From NCBI RefSeq assembly GCF_015207425.1, contig NZ_JADEWZ010000004.1, positions 62,001-126,000 on the forward strand: a stretch of DNA of 64,000 nt. Direction: 5' to 3'. The notes beneath the pieces are model-generated. The model did not search any database. It was given only the letters and a program-made list of their open reading frames with translations, and was not told where the DNA came from. Below, piece after piece: positions 61,497 to 64,000 of the stretch. This stretch comes from Lusitaniella coriacea LEGE 07157. Its GTDB lineage: Bacteria; Cyanobacteriota; Cyanobacteriia; Cyanobacteriales; Spirulinaceae. Positions within the stretch are counted from its first letter, which is position 1. Each line of letters starts with the position of its first letter. The position numbers and the translations under genes were made by a program.

Positions 61497-63440
61497 CTAA
61501 AAGCGCTGACCCAAACCAAATTGCACGCGACTCTCACCCTGATTGTTAATTCCAAAATCAGCGCGAATAATTCCCAAAGGAGAATCCACCCGAACTCCAG
61601 TCCCATAACCAAAGCCCGTCCCCGGCTTATCTGCACCCAACTCTCCGGGAACCGAATTGTTAGACCCTAAATCGGAAGCGAAATCAGCAAAAAGTACGCC
61701 GCTCACTGGAGAATTAAACAGGGGAACGCGGTATTCGGCAGAAGCGAGAACATAACTGCGCGCCGTTGCCAAATCGCCATTGCCGTAACCCCGCACGGAA
61801 TTCACGCCACCGAGGGTAAAGGCTTGATAGGGGGCGAGATCTCCCAAAGTCGTTCCCCCTTGAACATTAAATGCCAAAACTTCGGGACTGTCTTGCTTGA
61901 GCAAACTCACCGGAACGTATTGAGAATAGTTAGCTTGCAGGCGATTCATTAAAATGCTGCCGTTGCCGATGGGAATCGATTGTTCGGTGCTGAAGTTGAG
62001 AACCGAACCGGAAGTGGGATTAATCGGGTTATCTCGTTCGTCTCTCCCGACGCTGGCGCGAACGGTCACGAGATCGTCAACTCCCGTTTCACTAACAGTG
62101 AGTTGATTGCCATTGACATCCGTAGGAGCGAGTTCGCCCTCATTATTGCGAATGCTGGTGCGCGCATAATTCACTCCCAACGATGTATTCCAGCCATCAA
62201 TGGGTTTGGAGACGGCTACGCCGCCGCCAATGCTCGATTCTTTGGGGTCGTCGCCGTTGGCAAGGGCAACATCATCTAACGCATCGGAATCGTTGCGACT
62301 GCGGAAGGCAGTGACGTTATAGCCCAAGTCGTCGGGACGGCTGGCGCGATATGCTCTTCCGTAGTTGGCATTGAATTGTAAATCCCGCGTTCCCGCTTGG
62401 ACGTTTACGCCCAGTTGTTGGTTCAGACCGCCAACGTTTTGGTCGTTGTAGCGAATCGACCCAAAGAGTCCGGTACTGTCGCTGTAACCGCCTCCTGCAT
62501 CAAAACCGCGCGATGCTTGTTCGGTGAGTTCGTAGGTAACGTCTACTTGTTTGGCATCGCCTTGGAGATCGATGTCTGCTTTTTTGAAGAGTCCGAGTTG
62601 ATAGAGTTGGCGCAGGTCTTCTCTAGCGACATCGACGCGGAAAGGTTGCCCCTGTTGGAGTTTGAGTCCGGAACGGATGTAGGATTCTTGGGTGCGTCCT
62701 TCTGCTGGCTTGCCGAGATCGTCTACAAAACGCAGGTTAACATCTCCTACGATCCCTTCAGCGACATCGATGGTTAGGGTTCCATTGTTGGCGGGTCGCG
62801 CGTCGCTGACTTGAGCGAGAATGTAGCCGTTTTCTCCGTACCAGTTATTGATGTTTGCCAATCCTTTTTTGATGGCGGCGGGACTGATGGGTTGTCCGAC
62901 TTGGCTGGCAAAGATGGAGTTGACGACTTCGGGGGTGAGGGCTTGAGCGTTGTTGAGTTGAATTGATTGTAGGATGACGGGATTGACTTCGTAGACGATA
63001 TCTAACCCATTGGGATTGGGGGTGCTGGTGGCGTGGGCGCTGGCGAATAGACCCGTGCTTAAAATGGCGTTAACGTCTTGCTGAATTTGCTTTTGGCTGG
63101 TATCTCCCCCGACGCGGGTTCTAATCGTGCTGCGAATAATCTCTTGGAGTTCTTCGCTAGCGCCTGTGATGCGGATGTTGGTGGCGGGAACGACGAGATT
63201 GCTGGGGACTTCCTGGGCAACTAAGGTGGGTTGAGAGAATTCGGGGGTTGCTGCGGTTTCTGGTGCTGCTGTAACGGGGGTTGCTTGGGCGAGAATGTGG
63301 TTGGAAGTGGCAGTTTTTGGGGTGTTGATTTCTTGTTTCTCGCTTTCGTAGAGCCGCATCTCTGATGCGATCGCGGGATGGGTTAATTCCCCTGCTGCTA
63401 ATGCTGCTAATGTTAAAATTGCTGCCGATGAGAGACGCAT
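61497..63440 (-). CDS. Omp85/BamA-family outer-membrane assembly protein
   Basis: A 647-residue protein from ATG 63440 (a TTG at 63446 is in frame). Signal peptide about 1-25, then a Pro/Ala/Thr-rich linker (about 30-90). Three POTRA domains follow at about 90-320 (ITGASEELQEIIRSTIRTRV; LQSIQLNNAQALTPEVVNSI; VGDVNLRFVDDLGK). A 16-stranded barrel from about 325 contains the DERDNPINPTSGS and GVNSVRGYGNGDL motifs, the latter including the VRGY loop typical of Omp85, and the chain ends in aromatic Phe (GLGQRF). It inserts outer-membrane barrels and would be needed for large exported proteins such as those in this window. The 112-base repeat copy lies upstream. Confidence 0.93.
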   Translation of the reverse strand: MRLSSAAILTLAALAAGELTHPAIASEMRLYESEKQEINTPKTATSNHILAQATPVTAAPETAATPEFSQPTLVAQEVPSNLVVPATNIRITGASEELQEIIRSTIRTRVGGDTSQKQIQQDVNAILSTGLFASAHATSTPNPNGLDIVYEVNPVILQSIQLNNAQALTPEVVNSIFASQVGQPISPAAIKKGLANINNWYGENGYILAQVSDARPANNGTLTIDVAEGIVGDVNLRFVDDLGKPAEGRTQESYIRSGLKLQQGQPFRVDVAREDLRQLYQLGLFKKADIDLQGDAKQVDVTYELTEQASRGFDAGGGYSDSTGLFGSIRYNDQNVGGLNQQLGVNVQAGTRDLQFNANYGRAYRASRPDDLGYNVTAFRSRNDSDALDDVALANGDDPKESSIGGGVAVSKPIDGWNTSLGVNYARTSIRNNEGELAPTDVNGNQLTVSETGVDDLVTVRASVGRDERDNPINPTSGSVLNFSTEQSIPIGNGSILMNRLQANYSQYVPVSLLKQDSPEVLAFNVQGGTTLGDLAPYQAFTLGGVNSVRGYGNGDLATARSYVLASAEYRVPLFNSPVSGVLFADFASDLGSNNSVPGELGADKPGTGFGYGTGVRVDSPLGIIRADFGINNQGESRVQFGLGQRF

Positions 63441-63877
63441 AGCCAAAAATCCTCAGTCTTGTTACAAATTGCTGCGCTTACTTGACAAGACTTGAGCTTA
63501 TTCGGTGCAGTTCCTTCGATTGTGTCGGCTGTTCAGGTGGCACAGATGGGGTTCGGAATTTAGAATTTAGAATTCACTCCTGATGCGAACACCCTGAAAC
63601 CCTTGCTAGGAAAAGGGAATAGGGAACAGGGAATAGTTAGAAGAAATTACCGTAGAGTAAGAGTTTTAGTTTCTAATACACATTAAGCGTAATTTAGGTA
63701 GCTTTGTTTAAGCCGAGATTAATTGCTTTACCCGTCAATTAAAAATTGACAAACTACTACTAGCGCTTGGTGAATTATTCAAGTTAAGCTCCTAATTAGC
63801 AAGTATGAGTTAAATAGCATTATTGCAATTCTCTACAAGGTAGATTTCTTTCCGTATTTCCTACTTTTTAAAAACTC
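63441..63877. other. 437-base intergenic region
   Basis: It holds the 63579-63690 dispersed repeat and, beyond it, an AT-rich segment (63700-63870) upstream of nanE. No ORF with a ribosome site and no RNA gene seen. Confidence 0.4.
63579..63690. repeat. 112-base dispersed repeat, copy 2
   Basis: Partner of 21466-21577, same length and orientation, about 88% identical. Both copies sit upstream of the start of a minus-strand gene for an exported protein. Confidence 0.85.
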
Positions 63878-64000
63878 TTGAACGTAATTTTAGAGAACTT
63901 ACAACACGGCTTGATTGTTTCCTGTCAAGCTCCCGTTGGTTCGCCTCTGCACGATCCCTCGATTGTTGCAGCAATGGCGCAAGCGGCAGTAATAGGGGGA
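63878..64000 (+). CDS. nanE: N-acetylmannosamine-6-phosphate 2-epimerase, 5' end only
   Basis: The frame runs off the right edge after 41 codons. The visible part reads LQHGLIVSCQAPVGSPLHDP and then IVAAMAQAAVIGG, matching the start of NanE TIM-barrel epimerases, which interconvert ManNAc-6-phosphate and GlcNAc-6-phosphate in amino-sugar metabolism. The only candidate start is TTG at 63878, since an in-frame stop sits at 63869-63871. The gene is incomplete here, so its length and active-site Lys cannot be checked. Confidence 0.75.
   Translation, partial: MNVILENLQHGLIVSCQAPVGSPLHDPSIVAAMAQAAVIGG

Noticed and set aside
1-64000. tRNA, rRNA or tmRNA genes
   Set aside because: I looked for T-loop and anticodon-arm patterns in all intergenic stretches and found none that could be supported by eye.

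Overview
This window is chromosomal DNA from a cyanobacterium. The evidence is photosystem I subunit PsaE, a diflavin flavoprotein, a cyanobacterial-type glycerate 3-kinase, MenG, several cyanobacteria-restricted families (DUF1400-type hydrolase, DUF1824, DUF6391, DUF2993, XisI) and very frequent HIP1 palindromes (GCGATCGC, often extended to GCGATCGCGCG). The genus cannot be fixed from the sequence alone. The secretion-linked CHAT proteins, abundant interspersed repeats and expanded intergenic low-complexity DNA suggest a larger, probably filamentous genome. Genes lie singly or in short operons on both strands, with no rRNA, tRNA or CRISPR array that I can see.

Layout. 1-5.2 kb: a partial conserved protein, a TM2 protein, a MalK/UgpC-like ABC ATPase, signal peptidase I and a secreted alpha/beta hydrolase. 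5.2-9.6 kb: a lipoprotein-like pilin relative diverging from a small Ala/Gly-rich secreted protein, followed by an 886-residue exported protein that I do not recognise. 9.8-17.2 kb: a zinc-ribbon Ser/Thr kinase, a DUF559 gene embedded in a three-copy repeat (one copy carrying a clean MITE insertion), dus and metH. 17.2-25.7 kb: PRC-barrel and WG proteins, a decayed xisH with intact xisI, glycerate kinase, GerMN and DUF2993 envelope proteins with a new 52-codon membrane gene, a TnpB element and argJ. 26-35 kb: desaturase, DUF58, pentapeptide protein, DUF445, menG, a response regulator and a GT39-like membrane protein. 35-43.7 kb: UvrD-like helicase, two glycosyltransferases, a HIP1-bounded duplication fused to an FGGY-kinase remnant, and an amine oxidase/YjbQ/DUF1824/ferredoxin cluster. 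44-48.6 kb: DUF6391, psaE-mutM, a Uma2 protein and ftsH. 48.6-57.4 kb: two tandem TPS-secreted CHAT (caspase-like) proteins. 57.7-64 kb: aroE, a diflavin flavoprotein, a HxlR regulator facing a cupin gene across a palindromic operator, an Omp85 protein, and the start of nanE at the right edge.

How they work together. A strong theme is the cell envelope: LepB and Omp85 provide export functions for the exported proteins found here (the CHAT pair, the 886-residue protein, lipoproteins, the hydrolase). A second theme is photosynthesis and redox (psaE, flavoprotein, menG, ferredoxin, glycerate kinase). The third is genome plasticity: in-frame repeat insertions inside genes, recombination at HIP1, a MITE with an identifiable empty site, a TnpB-only element, and dispersed 50-110 bp repeats.
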